A DNA stretch of 64,000 nt from Neodontobutis hainanensis (taxonomy: Eukaryota > Chordata > Actinopteri > Gobiiformes > Odontobutidae). The notes under the pieces are model-generated. The model searched no databases and was not told the origin of the DNA. It worked only from the letters and a program-made list of their open reading frames with translations. The position numbers were made by a program, and so were the translations under genes. Position 1 is the first letter of the stretch, and each line of letters begins with the position of its first letter. Positions 35,055 to 46,324 of this stretch are shown in pieces. The stretch spans positions 1 to 64,000 of the forward strand of contig JALDNG010000781.1 in NCBI GenBank assembly GCA_024349245.1, in the 5' to 3' direction.

Positions 35055-36159
35055 TACAGTCTCTACTACTGCACTTTTAAAGTCTGTTCTAATGCAAATC
35101 TATAGTCTGTTTTACTGCTCATCTACGGTCTGTTCTACTGCAGGTCTACAGTCTGTTCCAATAAACGTTTAAAGTCTGTTCTTCAGCACATCTACAGTCT
35201 GTTCTAACTGCACATCCACAGTCTGTTCTAATGTAAGTCTACAATCTGTACTACTGCTCATCTATACTCTGTTCTAATGCTCGTCTACAGTCTGAACTAC
35301 TGCAGCTCTACAGTCTATTCTAAAGCATGTCTAGAGTGTTTTCTAATACTCATATACAGTCTGTTCTAATGGTTGTCTACAGTCTGTACTACTGCATCTC
35401 TACAGTCTATTCTTCTGCACATTGTCAGTCTGTTCTACTGGACGTTTACAGTCTTTTCTAATTCTCATCTACAGTCTGTATTACTGCACCTCTACAGTCT
35501 GTTCTAAAGCATGTTTAAAGTGTTTTCCAATACTCATATACAGTCTGTTCTAATGTTCGTCTACAGTCGGAACTACTGCACCTCTACATTTTGTTATAAA
35601 GCATATCTAGAGTGTTTTCTAATACTTATATAGAGTCTGTTCTACTGACGTTTATAGCCTGTTCTAATGCTTGTCTATAGTCAGTTCTAAAGCCAATCTA
35701 GAGTCTGTACTACTGCTGCTCTGAAGTCTGCTCAACTGCACGTGTACTGTCTGTTCACCTGCACCTCTACAGTCTGTTCTAATGCCAGTTTACAGTCTGT
35801 ACTACTGCTCTACTACAGTCTCGTCCACTGCACGTCTACAGTCTGTTTTACTGCACATCTACAGTCTGTTCTAATATACATCTACTGTCTGTTCTAATGC
35901 AAGCCTACAGTCTGTAATACTGCTCATCTACAGTCTGTTCTACTGCACGTCTACAGTCTGTTCTAATGCACATCTACAGTCTGTTCTAATGTAAGTCTAC
36001 AGTCTGTACTACTGCTCATCTACAGTCTGTTCTACTACACGTGTACAGTCTCTACTACTGCACTTTTAAAGTCTGTTCTAATGCAAATCTATAGTCTGTT
36101 TTACTGCTCATCTACGGTCTGTTCTACTGCAGGTCTACAGTCTGTTCTAATAAACGCCT
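35055..36159 (+). repeat. 23-bp satellite array, forward orientation (block S5)
   Basis: Short satellite stretch between two LTR elements. Its first part (35055-35260) repeats at 36047-36159 and then continues beyond element B at 48291, so S5 and S6 together hold two copies of a roughly 1-kb block, the second split by element B. Ends in gcct, the likely left target-site copy of element B. Confidence 0.93.
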
Positions 36160-38118
36160 TGTAGCAGATCAGCCTCCAGAACGCCACACGGATTATAACA
36201 TTTGTTTAATCACTTACAGACCTCCAAACTGTTTCACTAAGGGTCTTCAAGATTAACAACTGTTGTTTCACCATCGGCCTCCAGAGACAGGCCGTGGATG
36301 TAAATCTTGAGAAGAAGACATGCTAACCCCGTTTTCTTTCAGATAAAAGGACACCAAAGTGTTTTGCTAAGGACAGGAAACTTATTAATGACTTTGTTTT
36401 GCTTTTATAAGAATTGGATCTTCGTTCTACCCAGCACCGTGTCAAAGGTGACACATGGAACATCACAGACTGCTAGGCGCCATGTCCAAAAGCCCAGAAA
36501 TCCTGTAGATAAGGTGTCCATCCAGCTTTCTCGAGAACACTTTATTCTAATCCTGATTGACAGTTGAAAATGCCTTTGATCATAGTCGTCGGGCATGGTC
36601 AAACACTACCCCCTTTTGGTTTAACTGGACAAATGACTCTGCACTCAAGAAGGACATTTGGTGTTATTTCATTAAAGGACATTTTGTTATTTTATTACTT
36701 AGAAAGATTGTGAATGTACTAACAATTATACTGTTTGTTTCAGGATGCAGAGTTTTACAAGTCAACTAATTCCTTCCATTCCTACAGAGTTACGTTTTAT
36801 GTTAATAAAATGTAATGAATATATGTTTTTATAATAAGTCTGACAAATGTTTCTTTGCATAATCCTGCAAGTACGAATGTGTTTGTGTGTTTTACGAAAA
36901 CCAAGGAAAATAGGGTGAAACAAAAGGAATGTTTAAGACTTAGTTTAAACATTTAAACTCCCCAAAGCAATGCCTTCCTCCGTAAGACACACCCTGTCAA
37001 AAAGTGTTAAAAGTGACCGCTGGTCAAAAACACGCTCTCTCTGCACTACTCTCCGTCTCCTCTTCACTTCGCTCTGGACCTCTTGTCCGTTCAGGGCTGT
37101 AGGCCCTCGGACCTCTCACAAGCTCCGGACCTCGTGTAACGAGTAAATTTTCTTTGTACTTTAAAGCCTGCAAGTTTAGCTTGCCGATAAAGTTTCCTTC
37201 ACACAGCTGTTCAAAGTAGCTTACTTCCTGCCAGCCTGCCAACAAAAGGAAGTTGCCTCGCTTTTATTTTTGAAGATTTCCTGCCTGCTAAAGAGTTAGC
37301 TTGACTAAAATCTAACTTTCTCGAGCAAGTTTAAGCCAGCAACACAGCCGCTAAACCTTCTCCAGTGGACTTCGCAATAACTTTGAAAGACTCAATTTTA
37401 CTCGGTGTACGACGCTGATGCTAAAAGGCTTGGCTAGTTGTGACAGTAACGAGACGCTTTTTGAATCTCCGGGCCCACGGCAGCCCTCTGGAGAGTGGAA
37501 ACAGCAGGCCATCCTGGAGGCGACAAACGCGTCATCGGTTGCGACAGGGTTCCGGACAACCTCTAGACCTCTCGCCGCTAAGATCTGAGACCAATCACGA
37601 CCCCAGGGTGAGTCTAAACGTTAGTTACACAAGTTTGGCGTCTAACTGTCTAAACATAACAGCCTTGGCCTCAGAAACCGTCATCGAACCCCTTTAAACG
37701 CTCCGTAACAGCCCCTCATCTAATAATAGAGGTAATAATCAATAGGCATACTTTCTTTTGTTTCACAAAATCCTCTGAAAGTAAAGTGTTTTATCGTTCT
37801 TTGATTTACCCATTCATGTGTCAATAATTATCCCTTTGTGTCATTTCCCTGTCATTATTCACTGTTTAAATTTTTATAATCTTTAATAAAACCCCATAAA
37901 GACATTTACTGTTTCAATGTTTAATTCATTAATTTTCAAAACGAGAAGAATTTACTTCCTTTAGATTAATGAGACTAGACTAAACAGTTTCTCTGGATCT
38001 GTTCAAAACTAGAGTGGTGCCCGAAAGAAATTAATATTTTGATAAGCAAAATATTAATTATTAATTTCCATAATTAATATTTATATTAATTATTAATTAA
38101 TAAGACCATATTCCTACA
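36160..38118 (+). repeat. 5' LTR of element B
   Basis: Begins TGTAGCAGATCAGCCTCCAG, ends ATTCCTACA. AATAAA at 37885-37890 is a candidate polyadenylation signal. Near the 3' end an 11-bp perfect inverted repeat (38030-38040 and 38048-38058, 7-base loop) precedes a long AT-only tract. Confidence 0.95.
38030..38058. other. Hairpin in the LTR of element B
   Basis: ATTAATATTTT, loop gataagc, AAAATATTAAT: a perfect 11-bp stem. Conserved in the 3' LTR at 48201-48229. It lies shortly after the AATAAA signal and could shape the RNA 3' end; that role is inference. Confidence 0.7.
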
Positions 38119-38267
38119 TATTATTTTTGACGCCTTGCGTGAGCCTCGGAAGAATTTTCTTGATTAAACATTAGAATCACTCAATATCCAAAGTCTTTAC
38201 AAAATTGCTGTCCACTGAAAGCTGTGCCTTTGTTGTGCTGTTGCTTAGCAATGCGTTTAACCGCAGC

Positions 38268-38286
38268 GTGTGTGTGTGTGTGTGTG
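38268..38286. repeat. TG dinucleotide microsatellite
   Basis: About nine TG repeats in the leader of element B. Confidence 0.9.
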
Positions 38287-38949
38287 AGAGTTTTGCTTTT
38301 GTTTGTTAAGTGTGAAGCGCTGTTTAAATTGCTAATTCAAATCGTACCAGCTGGACTGATATTATTTTGAATTACAATTAGTATTGTACGTACATTTATG
38401 GCCAGAGCATTAATCAAGTACTTGTTAAAAGTTGCTTAGAGTCTGTTACAAAGCTTAGAGACTCTGCAAATTGCATGCATGTTAAACACACGAGACAAAG
38501 TGTGTAACTTCCCGAGACAAAAGCTAACTACTGTGCTACGCCAGAGTTAAGTTAAAATTGTCTCTTACAAGTTGAAAAAATTGCCGCTACATAATCGAAT
38601 TTTATGAGAAAACTTGTCTTGCCTAAGGCTTATGAGCCTGGGTGTATTTTGAATGGATTAAAAAAAAAAACCCGTGCTGTAGGCCTTCACAGACTAGCTA
38701 ACTGTGAAAACCCTCCCCTAAAAGCCACGTGGGCTGCCGTGCGCTTTGTCTAAAAACGTGGCTTGAGCCTGCTGTAAATGTGCTTGTGTTTAAAACGTGG
38801 CCTTGTACCTGCCTTGTACAAAGCGCTGCTGTGTTTAAACCGCGGGTTTAACAAGTTGTAGACGTCCCAAGTCAGTCTCTGACTGGAGCTAAAAACAAAC
38901 TTTGCCCGGCACCCTCAAAGGGGCGTGCCGGAGACTTCATTTCGAAGCC

Positions 38950-39101
38950 AGAGACTCACGAGAGTCTCTATCGCCCCTAGCGGAAAGAAGTGGTAAAACC
39001 ACTGACTCACGAGAGTTTTTATCTCCCCCTAGCGGAAAGAAGTAGTAAAACCACAGACACAAGTTTCTACTGCCCCTAGCGGAAGAGAAGTGCGAAACTT
39101 C
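38950..39101 (+). repeat. Triple 51-bp module in the leader of element B
   Basis: Three adjacent, diverging copies share cccctagcggaa and the pattern gactcacgagag ... gaagtggtaaaacca. The first includes GAGACTC-acga-GAGTCTC (38951-38968), a 7-bp stem with a 4-base loop. Stem-loops repeated in a retroelement leader suggest an RNA packaging or translation element; this is inference. Confidence 0.65.
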
Positions 39102-40180
39102 TCTTCTCAAATCTCAGAGGAGCTCTACGTCTCTCTCTGGTGGTCACTCAACGGAATTACACTTTTTCCTTAAAACAGTGACTAATTCAAGTTTAGAACT
39201 TAACAACTGAATAATTTAAGCTTTCATTGACACTGAAAAGCCTGATTGAATTAACATAAAAGTAAATTACTCTGCGTTATTAACAACTACTGAACTGCTA
39301 TTAAGCTGTTTTTGATTGTTGTTAATGCCTGTGTTTAACAACCTTGAATGCACAATAGGAGTTAACTAACAATTGTGACATTTTTAATGAACATTGCATC
39401 TGCTTTTGGAAAATCTTTGATGCTAACCCTGCATTTAATTTGATTGATTAATTTGTCTTGATTAACAATTTAAGACTTGTTTTGTGACTTTCCTATCTAC
39501 ACAGGATTTGTCAAATTGGAATGCTAATGCTAACAGCTTACTAACACTACGACAACCCTGCTGTTACGCCTGAACAGACTTAACCCTGCACGAATTTTGT
39601 CATAGCTGTAATTTAAAAGCTGATTACCTGCATGAATTGTTAGATTAAACCCACTGATTCTGCACTGTTAATTTTACAAATTAACACTGTCAACCCTCAT
39701 TAACATTCACACCACTAGGCTATTGCTACATAGTCACTGCTTAATACTAGCATAAGGTCATTTCACTCAGAAATAGACTTTATACCAACTTCCACTTCAA
39801 CAATTCCTTCTTTTATTACTTTCAATCTGACTTATTTGACTTAATACCCCTTTTATTTTAATTTAATTGTAATTTTATTTTATTTTAAATAAAATAAAAT
39901 GTTAACTTTAATTTTTATTCCTTCATTTTTTTTTATTATTTACACTTTTACTCAGATTTTCAAAAATCCTTTTACAGTCTGCTTGAGTTTTACGCGCCTT
40001 CTTCGTAACACTCTACAAGTAGTAACTCTCTCCTTGCAGTTAAAACGTAATCTAACAATAACTCACTTTCTCAGAGAAACCCCATTTCTCAACAAGTCTG
40101 ACTCACAGTCTACAGGTTCTGGTAGTCCCATCAAGCTTCTGGATCACTTAGACTAGGCTCTAAATGATTTAACAGAACAG

Positions 40181-42047
40181 GTGCTACCCCAATATGTTGA
40201 CGAGATTCAGACCACACCTCCCAACGAGCTAGATTCAGTTCTTAGCTCCTTGATTAGCATTGCGCTAACCTATAAGCCAAAAGACAAGGATCTAACTAAG
40301 CTGTTAGGTCAAATGGCTACTGTTATGCGCGCGCAGCAGAAACACGCTGAGGATCTCCTGGCACGCAGCCACGAGAAAATCCAGGTCCAGAAACAGGACC
40401 TCGCCCGCTTCCAACGCGATATCAAGACATTGAATCAGGAACTCCAGCTGACCCAAGGAGCCCTGGAGAATTCTGAAAAACAGAACCAAGAGTTACAAAC
40501 TCTTGCACAAACACTCCAAAGACAGAACCTGACTTTGAGGAGTTACACACCAAACTCCAGATAACTGAGGGGACCCTCAGTGACCTAAGGAACGAGCTGA
40601 GCGAAACAAGGTCTGCTCGTGACCTAGCAGAACTGCAGCTCAGTGACCATCGCAATGAGCACGACGCTATGCGAGAGGAACTCATCAAAGCAGGCAAAAG
40701 TGCACAGCTGTCCGCGAATATGCTGGCACAGGAAGCTCGGCGGAGAGAGTCCCTGAGTGCACGGGTAGAGGCCCTCACTCAACAAGGTGACTTAGACCGC
40801 CAGCTTATTGAACAACTTCAGGCGTGCTTAACAGAAGCCGCCCAGATACAACCAGGTAACAAAACAGAGTTTAAAAGCACTCCGAACCAAGTCCTGGTTA
40901 CACCGGCATACCAACCTGTTAAACCAAAGGAAAACTCCCAGGGAGCTACCTCACTAACTAATCTGATTTCTCGACCCCTACCGCTTGGACGCAACGGAAA
41001 GAGGACCAACCGGTGCCGAGAGCCCGGCCGTCTTTCCGCGAGCTTCCACAGGTAGGCATTCGGATTACTTCGCACTACCAACAGGTAGGCAATCGGACTT
41101 TGTCCCACAACCAGCTTTGAAACAGAGACATCTGGACTACGGTCCCACTAACAGAGACTTTGACAAAATTCCGCGTCATATCACTCGCTTTGAGCCCCAT
41201 CAAGGAGCGTCTTTCTGACGTGAGTGCTTATCTTCGCGACATTGAATTCTACCTACAAAGAATACCCAATGTTACTGCTGCGGACAAAATCTTTCTGATA
41301 AAACTAACATCAAGCAGAGATGTTAGTAGCTTCATCGAACGTCAACCTCCTGAGGTCCAAGCTGACTTTGATCTCCTTAGTCAGTCTCTCATGGTGGAAT
41401 TCTCAGACGTTACGGTAAATGTGGGTCTGACTGCCGCCCTAATGATCAAACAGGCACGGCCAGAGTCCCCACAGCTATAGTATCATCGGCTATGCAAAGC
41501 TTATTTCGGTCCACTCAATGAACCAAACATGGAGGAGGATAAAAACTTCAAAGCCCTCTTTGTGCAAAACCTCCATCCAACTACCAGCCATCATCTTGGC
41601 GTTTCTGCATGCCCACAAACGCAGACCAGCCACCAACTTCGCGAGCTGGCAATGCGGGCATTCACTAAACAGAGGCTGAGGCAGACTAAACGTCAAAAGC
41701 CAGACACTCTTGTCACCGTAGATCGGAGCCTAGCGCTCGAAGGAGCGCCGACCTCCAATCCAAATGGCCCAGGAGCCTCCGCTTTCCAGACAGGAAAGAG
41801 GGACCTCGACCACACAAAAGAGAGCCGGGTCCACACCCGACCTGGCCTGAACGTAAGTTCAAAGACCAGGGCCCTCAATGGAGACCTCGGTTCGAAAATA
41901 AATTTCGAACCAATCCAAACCGTAACCAAGGGGGGTCCTATCAAAACCGCGACGACAGGAGAAACCATTATCGTCTGTCCCAAGACCAACGATCATCAGG
42001 TAGCTCACCTGTCAAACGACAAAATCATGCGAGAGACCGAGCCCTGA
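40181..42047 (+). pseudogene. gag: Gag-like region of element B (frame-interrupted)
   Basis: Four overlapping frames form one decayed or error-broken protein. 40181-40564 is helical, rich in Gln and Leu (QKQDLARFQRDIKTLNQELQ), a long coiled coil starting at a GTG with no good ATG. 40669-41055 continues the coiled coil, then a Pro-rich linker. 40985-41218 and 41160-41480 contain the likely capsid part (DVSAYLRDIEFYLQRIPNVT, then IERQPPEVQADFDLLSQSL). 41529-42047 is a basic region (RAFTKQRLRQTKRQK). No CCHC knuckle is visible. The position between leader and protease and the capsid-like helices support Gag; the sequence family is not one I recognise. Confidence 0.65.
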
Positions 42048-42157
42048 AACTCAGACTGATCGCGATAGCGGAGTCTGACTACAGAGGAGGCTCGGGCCAT
42101 AGAACGCATACTCAAGCGAATCGTGAAAAGTCCAAGGACAAGGCTGATCTGTATACG

Positions 42158-42388
42158 GTGGAGGCCTCTAAGGCCCCGATTCAGACACAGTCACAACCGA
42201 TCCAAGTCGACTTAACACGCAACGAAAATACAGAGTCTACTGAAGGGAATGAACATCTCCCAGACCTGTACCTAGGCTCTGACGATCCAGAGCCACTCAA
42301 TGACATTGTCCAGGACCCTAGCATGGACAACACGGAGGAAGTGATCCAGATCACAAATACCTCAGTCCGTCTAGCGCCGTCCAAGTGA
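42158..42388 (+). pseudogene. Acidic linker between Gag-like region and protease of element B
   Basis: 76-codon open stretch, acidic and polar (ENTESTEGNEHLPDLYLGSD), ends at a TGA. It probably joins Gag to protease in the intact polyprotein. No domain recognised. Confidence 0.4.
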
Positions 42389-42504
42389 ACCCAAACATCG
42401 GGCTATGCCATGACCACGCCACGACTATCGAATGTGAAACACCCTTTCACCAATTTCTGGGTCACCTAACTGAAAAGGAGTAGCTCAAAGCTTTATCTCT
42501 CTGT

Positions 42505-42807
42505 CTTGTTAGAAGACCACTTGACGACAAAGCACTTCTCGACACAGCCGCTGACATCAGCCTAATTTCAGGCAACCTGTTCAGATCACTCCAGGCTATA
42601 GCGAGAAGATCCCACAGGGACTTGAAGTCCCACCCGTGCTCTTTAGAAATAAGGCCTTACTCTGATGATCGGACGATCATCAACAAGGTAGCCTTAGTCC
42701 AACTGACCATCGGACCCATGACACTGATACACCCAGTGTACGTGTCCCACCTTGACAATGTCCCACTTCTGATTGGAAAAGACATCCTCAATCGCTTGAA
42801 CCACTGA
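42505..42807 (+). pseudogene. Aspartic protease of element B
   Basis: In frame 1 the sequence LLDTAADISLIS (about 42531-42566) is a retropepsin active site with DTA in place of DTG. It is followed by VALVQLTIGPMTLIHPVYV and PLLIGKDILNRL, the hydrophobic-hydrophobic-Gly motif with D that closes retropepsins. The frame ends at 42807. It would process the element's polyproteins. Confidence 0.8.
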
Positions 42808-42839
42808 TCAACTTCAAGCAGCTGAAGATTTGGGCCCAA

Positions 42840-44098
42840 GTGCGAGAACCACTTCCAATCTTACTGAATGAATCTCAGTGCTATGCGATTGATAGGGAAT
42901 CACCAATCGGCAGGGTAGCCACCGACATCGCTGGTACAACAACCATGCAACCTCGGTGCGAACCAAACCCCTTTACATTGCGTGACAACTTCCTATGCAC
43001 GCTGAAGGACCCATTAGCGATGACACCCCAGATTGTCAATGGCATCTCACTGGAAGCAACTCCAGTCGACAATGTCGTGATGGCCTTATGGGCTGACAAA
43101 TCTGCCATCAGCCAGGAGCTGTTTAACACTCTAACGCAGATAAACCCGTGCCTGACCTTCATAAAGAAGCGCACTAGGTTCCCTGCTAACCCCACACCGA
43201 CTCATGCGTTAACCGCCATCGGTCTATGCTCTGCCATCGTACGATGGAACAAAAGAGAACTGACCCACACGCTTGCTCTCATCCCTAATCTCTCACATTC
43301 AGTGTACATTGGGGCTGACATGCTAGTCAGACTCGACGCACAAGTCGACACCATTAACAACGTTCTCTGGTCCCTGACTGGAGTGCGTAAAGAATCACTT
43401 TCACTGACCAAAGGAAACTTGAGATCGGGTCAAACGATCCCCGGCGTGTGTCAGGTAACGACTGCCATCTCACGATACCGCCGCGTAACATCATGGACAT
43501 ACGTCTGAAAGCGTTTCCAGGACAACAAGTTAACTCTTCACAAGCGTTCTTCCAACCGTCGCCTCTGTTCGTTGAGTTAGGCTTGTCTGTCCAGGCAACA
43601 CCCCTGGTCGAGCTCGACTCTCGATCAACACACGTGCTAGTGCAGAATCCTACTGCCAATAGCATTCTCGTCCCGAAGGCCACACCTTTAGGTTGGCTGA
43701 TTGACACTAGGTTCCATGACTGTGAACTCAGAATCCCAGTCATAGGACGTATGCCACACTCACTCGCGACTGAACAACAGGAGACCGGAGTTGTCTACAC
43801 AAAACCTTCCGGAGCAATCGCCATATACCCCTCACTTGTGGTCGATACCGACACTATCTGCAGGGTCGATCTGGCTGATGCTGAGGTAATGGTTGTACAG
43901 ACAGGCTCCCTGCTCTCCCTCGATACAGACAAAGACCTGAACGATCAGGCAGACCTCATGGCAAAACAAGGGGCTCTAGACAAAGCTCTCTGGCAATTCC
44001 AGCCAGAAACCTCGACGATCGACCCCTTCCCACCCAACCCACCCATTCTGTCTGTCTGGTTACCCGATCTAAGGCAACGCACCGTGCCTCGGCTCTGA
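42840..44098 (+). pseudogene. Linker region of element B where reverse transcriptase would be expected
   Basis: Two overlapping frames (42840-43508 and 43448-44098). The first has a protease-like echo: WADKSAISQELFNTL and later VYIGADMLVRL. The second has a dUTPase-like string (VLVQNPTANSILVPKATPLG) known from the protease-RT linker of Gypsy elements. It ends with LNDQADLMAKQGAL, which resembles the end of a retroviral RNase H. No polymerase motif (no DYRKLN-like or YxDD-like box) is found in any frame. I infer an internal deletion of RT and most of RNase H around 43900-43940, without loss of the reading frame. Confidence 0.6.
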
Positions 44099-44149
44099 CC
44101 CCTGCAGACCCATCAACTTCCTTTCTTTCTTTCACTGGTTCCGGCCTCG

Positions 44150-44608
44150 TTGCCCTTCAAGCAGCGGACTCGGCAATCCACAAACTTATGCTTTACCTTT
44201 CAGACCCGATGTCTAACCCCATCAGACACTGACTTTTCCTCCGACGCATATCTTACAAAGCTATGGGCGGTGCGCGCTCAACTCCACCTGCGCCATGGCT
44301 TGCTTGTTCACGTCTCTGACACCCTCACTTCACCTGCGTTCGTAGTGCCTCAGAGCCTAAGGGGGGTCATGCTAACGCACGCACATGACGCTCCTTTAGC
44401 AGGCCACAGAGGTGTCCGCGCAACACATCAGGCACTTCAACAAGTGGCATACTGGCCACACATGCAAATGGCCGTGGCAGAATACATCAAAGGCTGCCTA
44501 GTATGCTGCCAATCTCAACCGACAAGACCACTCCATCGTGCACCCTTACAAAGAAGGGGCATTTCTTTTCCGTGGTCTGACCTCCAAATCGATTGGATGG
44601 GACCCTGA
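44150..44608 (+). pseudogene. Integrase N-terminal part of element B
   Basis: 152-codon frame with the zinc finger: HAHDAPLAGHRGVRATHQ, VAYWPHMQMAVAEYIKG and CLVCCQSQP. Then the start of the catalytic core, SDLQIDWMGP, with the first catalytic Asp. The frame changes at 44600, inside the core. Confidence 0.85.
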
Positions 44609-44922
44609 CTAAATCAACAAGGGGCAACAAATACATCCTAATGGTCACCTGTGCCTTCACTAAATGGGTGGAAGGACTTCCAGCCCCAAACGACACGGCA
44701 CAGACCACAGCCTTTCTACTCATGAACCACGTGTTCTCCAGATTCGGCTTACCCTGTAAGGTCGATTCTGACCCTTGGGACTCACTTCACCGCCGAGGTG
44801 ATGGGACAACTGTGGCAAACCATGGGCAAAATTCCACGTCAGCCACCACCCCAGTCCTCAGGCCAAGTAGAAAGAGCAAACCGAACGGTGATCGACATCC
44901 TAAAAAAATATGTTGCATCTAA
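44593..44922 (+). pseudogene. Integrase core, middle part, of element B
   Basis: Reads STRGNKYILMVTCAFTKWVE and FGLPCKVDSD, leading to the second catalytic Asp (VDSD). After this the frame is lost (PWDSLHRR) and the correct continuation is in frame 2 from about 44780. The loss falls next to cccttggga. Confidence 0.82.
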
Positions 44923-45499
44923 TCACCGAGACTGGGACGTCAAACTGCACTTGGTCCTGATGGCTATCAGAGCCACGCCACACACGGCGACCGGAGTCTC
45001 CCCGTTTGAGCTCATGACCGGTAGGCAGATGATGCTTCCCCTACACTTACTGTATCAGCCAGGAGAGGCTAACATCGCTACGGCCTATACCACACACCAG
45101 TACATGGCTGATCTCCAGGCACACCTGAGAATCACCTTCGCCTTTGCCCAGGAAAAACTAGGCAAAAGGGCAGAAGGACGTAAGGTCTATTATGACCAAA
45201 AGTCATCTAGGGACGAACTACAGGTGGGAGACAAAGTATGGTACTACATGTTCAGCCAACTCACTGGACAAACAAGAGGTGGTACCAACCGACTAACGCT
45301 GAAATTCCTCCCGCGTTGGGCGGGACCGTACACCATTGTCAACAAACTATCCCCGGTGGTGTATCAGATAAAGATCACCAAAGGGAGAAAGGAACCCACT
45401 CTCAAGTGGATACACTGCAACCAGATAAAGTTGCACAAAACCCCATGGGATCTACAGGGGACGTTCACGCTCCCAAGTAGTCTTAAACGGATCCCTTAG
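44798..45499 (+). pseudogene. Integrase core end and C-terminal domain of element B
   Basis: 233 codons. MGQLWQTMGK then SSGQVERANRTVIDIL, with the catalytic Glu in the SSG-x-VER-x-N context typical of retroviral integrases. Then HTATGVSPFELMTGRQ, and a C-terminal GPY domain: VGDKVWYY and RWAGPYTIVNKLSPVVYQI. Ends by a stop at 45499. This is the longest intact piece of element B and shows the insertion enzyme was once complete. Confidence 0.88.
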
Positions 45500-46311
45500 C
45501 TCGCAGTAACAACTAACCTCTAACCTCTAACTCTGATTTCCTAACTCTTTTCACCTTTCAGTGGTAACTGTGAGTAATTCAATAACTGTAACTGATAACT
45601 CTGGTTTTCCCTGTCAATGAATCAATTCTCGTTGCAACCGCCGCTGTGTGTACCTTGCGTAACCTCGGGTGCTCACAAGCGAATACCGCTAACATTTCCA
45701 CTGTAATAGACAAGTCTCGGAGTAACAGCAGCAACTCCAAACGTTTAAAAAAAAACGTTGAAAGACACTGTGTCAGTGGTAAACACTCACAGTGAGACTC
45801 TAAAACCAACCAAACCAAACTGTAGACCATACACACACTCAAATGGTCGCCTTGCTGATAAATGACACGCTCATAGACATCAGCTCCTCAGTGGACAGCC
45901 GAGCAATGAGAATAATTCTTTGAAGGATCACGCATAACCATTATGTCCCTTACATAATCACTATGTATATCCTTGTCCCTAAATGCATGCAAAGTCCCTC
46001 CAAGTTATGATCCTCCTAACATATTTTCTTTTATTATAAACACCTCCCTAAACTTTAAACAAACTAAATGAGACAGCTCTCTCATTTCTTTATTTCACAA
46101 TAAGTCCTTCTTTAAGTGATAAACTTAATCTATCTCCATTAGCAACGGATATAATACAAACCAAGTAAAGCCCCTTTACACTTGTATACTTTTCCTTAAT
46201 CACGTTTGCATCATTACACCTGTTATGACGCCAAACTATGTGTTTAACGTGTGGCTTACTCCCTGGTCTGCAAGGATGTCGACACGGAAACTTGTGAAAC
46301 CAGCTTCGTGT
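45500..46311 (+). other. Untranslated region after integrase of element B
   Basis: About 0.8 kb without a convincing frame in either direction. Too short for an envelope gene. AT-rich, with several runs of ctaacctct near 45510. Confidence 0.7.
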
Positions 46312-46324
46312 CGAAAGGGGGGAC
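46312..46324 (+). other. Polypurine tract of element B
   Basis: cgaaaggggggac just before TGTAGCAG of the 3' LTR. Confidence 0.8.

Larger units (their letters stand above)
38119..40180 (+). other. Leader of element B (no gene seen)
   Basis: About 2 kb between LTR and Gag-like region. No TGG-starting primer site sits at the LTR boundary, which reads tattatttttgacgcc. Contains a TG dinucleotide run at 38268-38286, a GC-rich potential hairpin (ggcac...gtgcc near 38909), three related copies of a roughly 51-bp module at 38950-39101, and AT-rich sequence up to Gag. An open frame at 39899-40156 is hydrophobic, is in the Gag frame but separated from it by a TAG, and does not look like Gag. Confidence 0.7.

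Noticed and set aside
39899..40156. Hydrophobic 85-codon frame in the leader of element B as a signal or Gag start
   Set aside because: Its composition follows the AT-rich leader and it is separated from the Gag frame by a TAG. No domain recognised.
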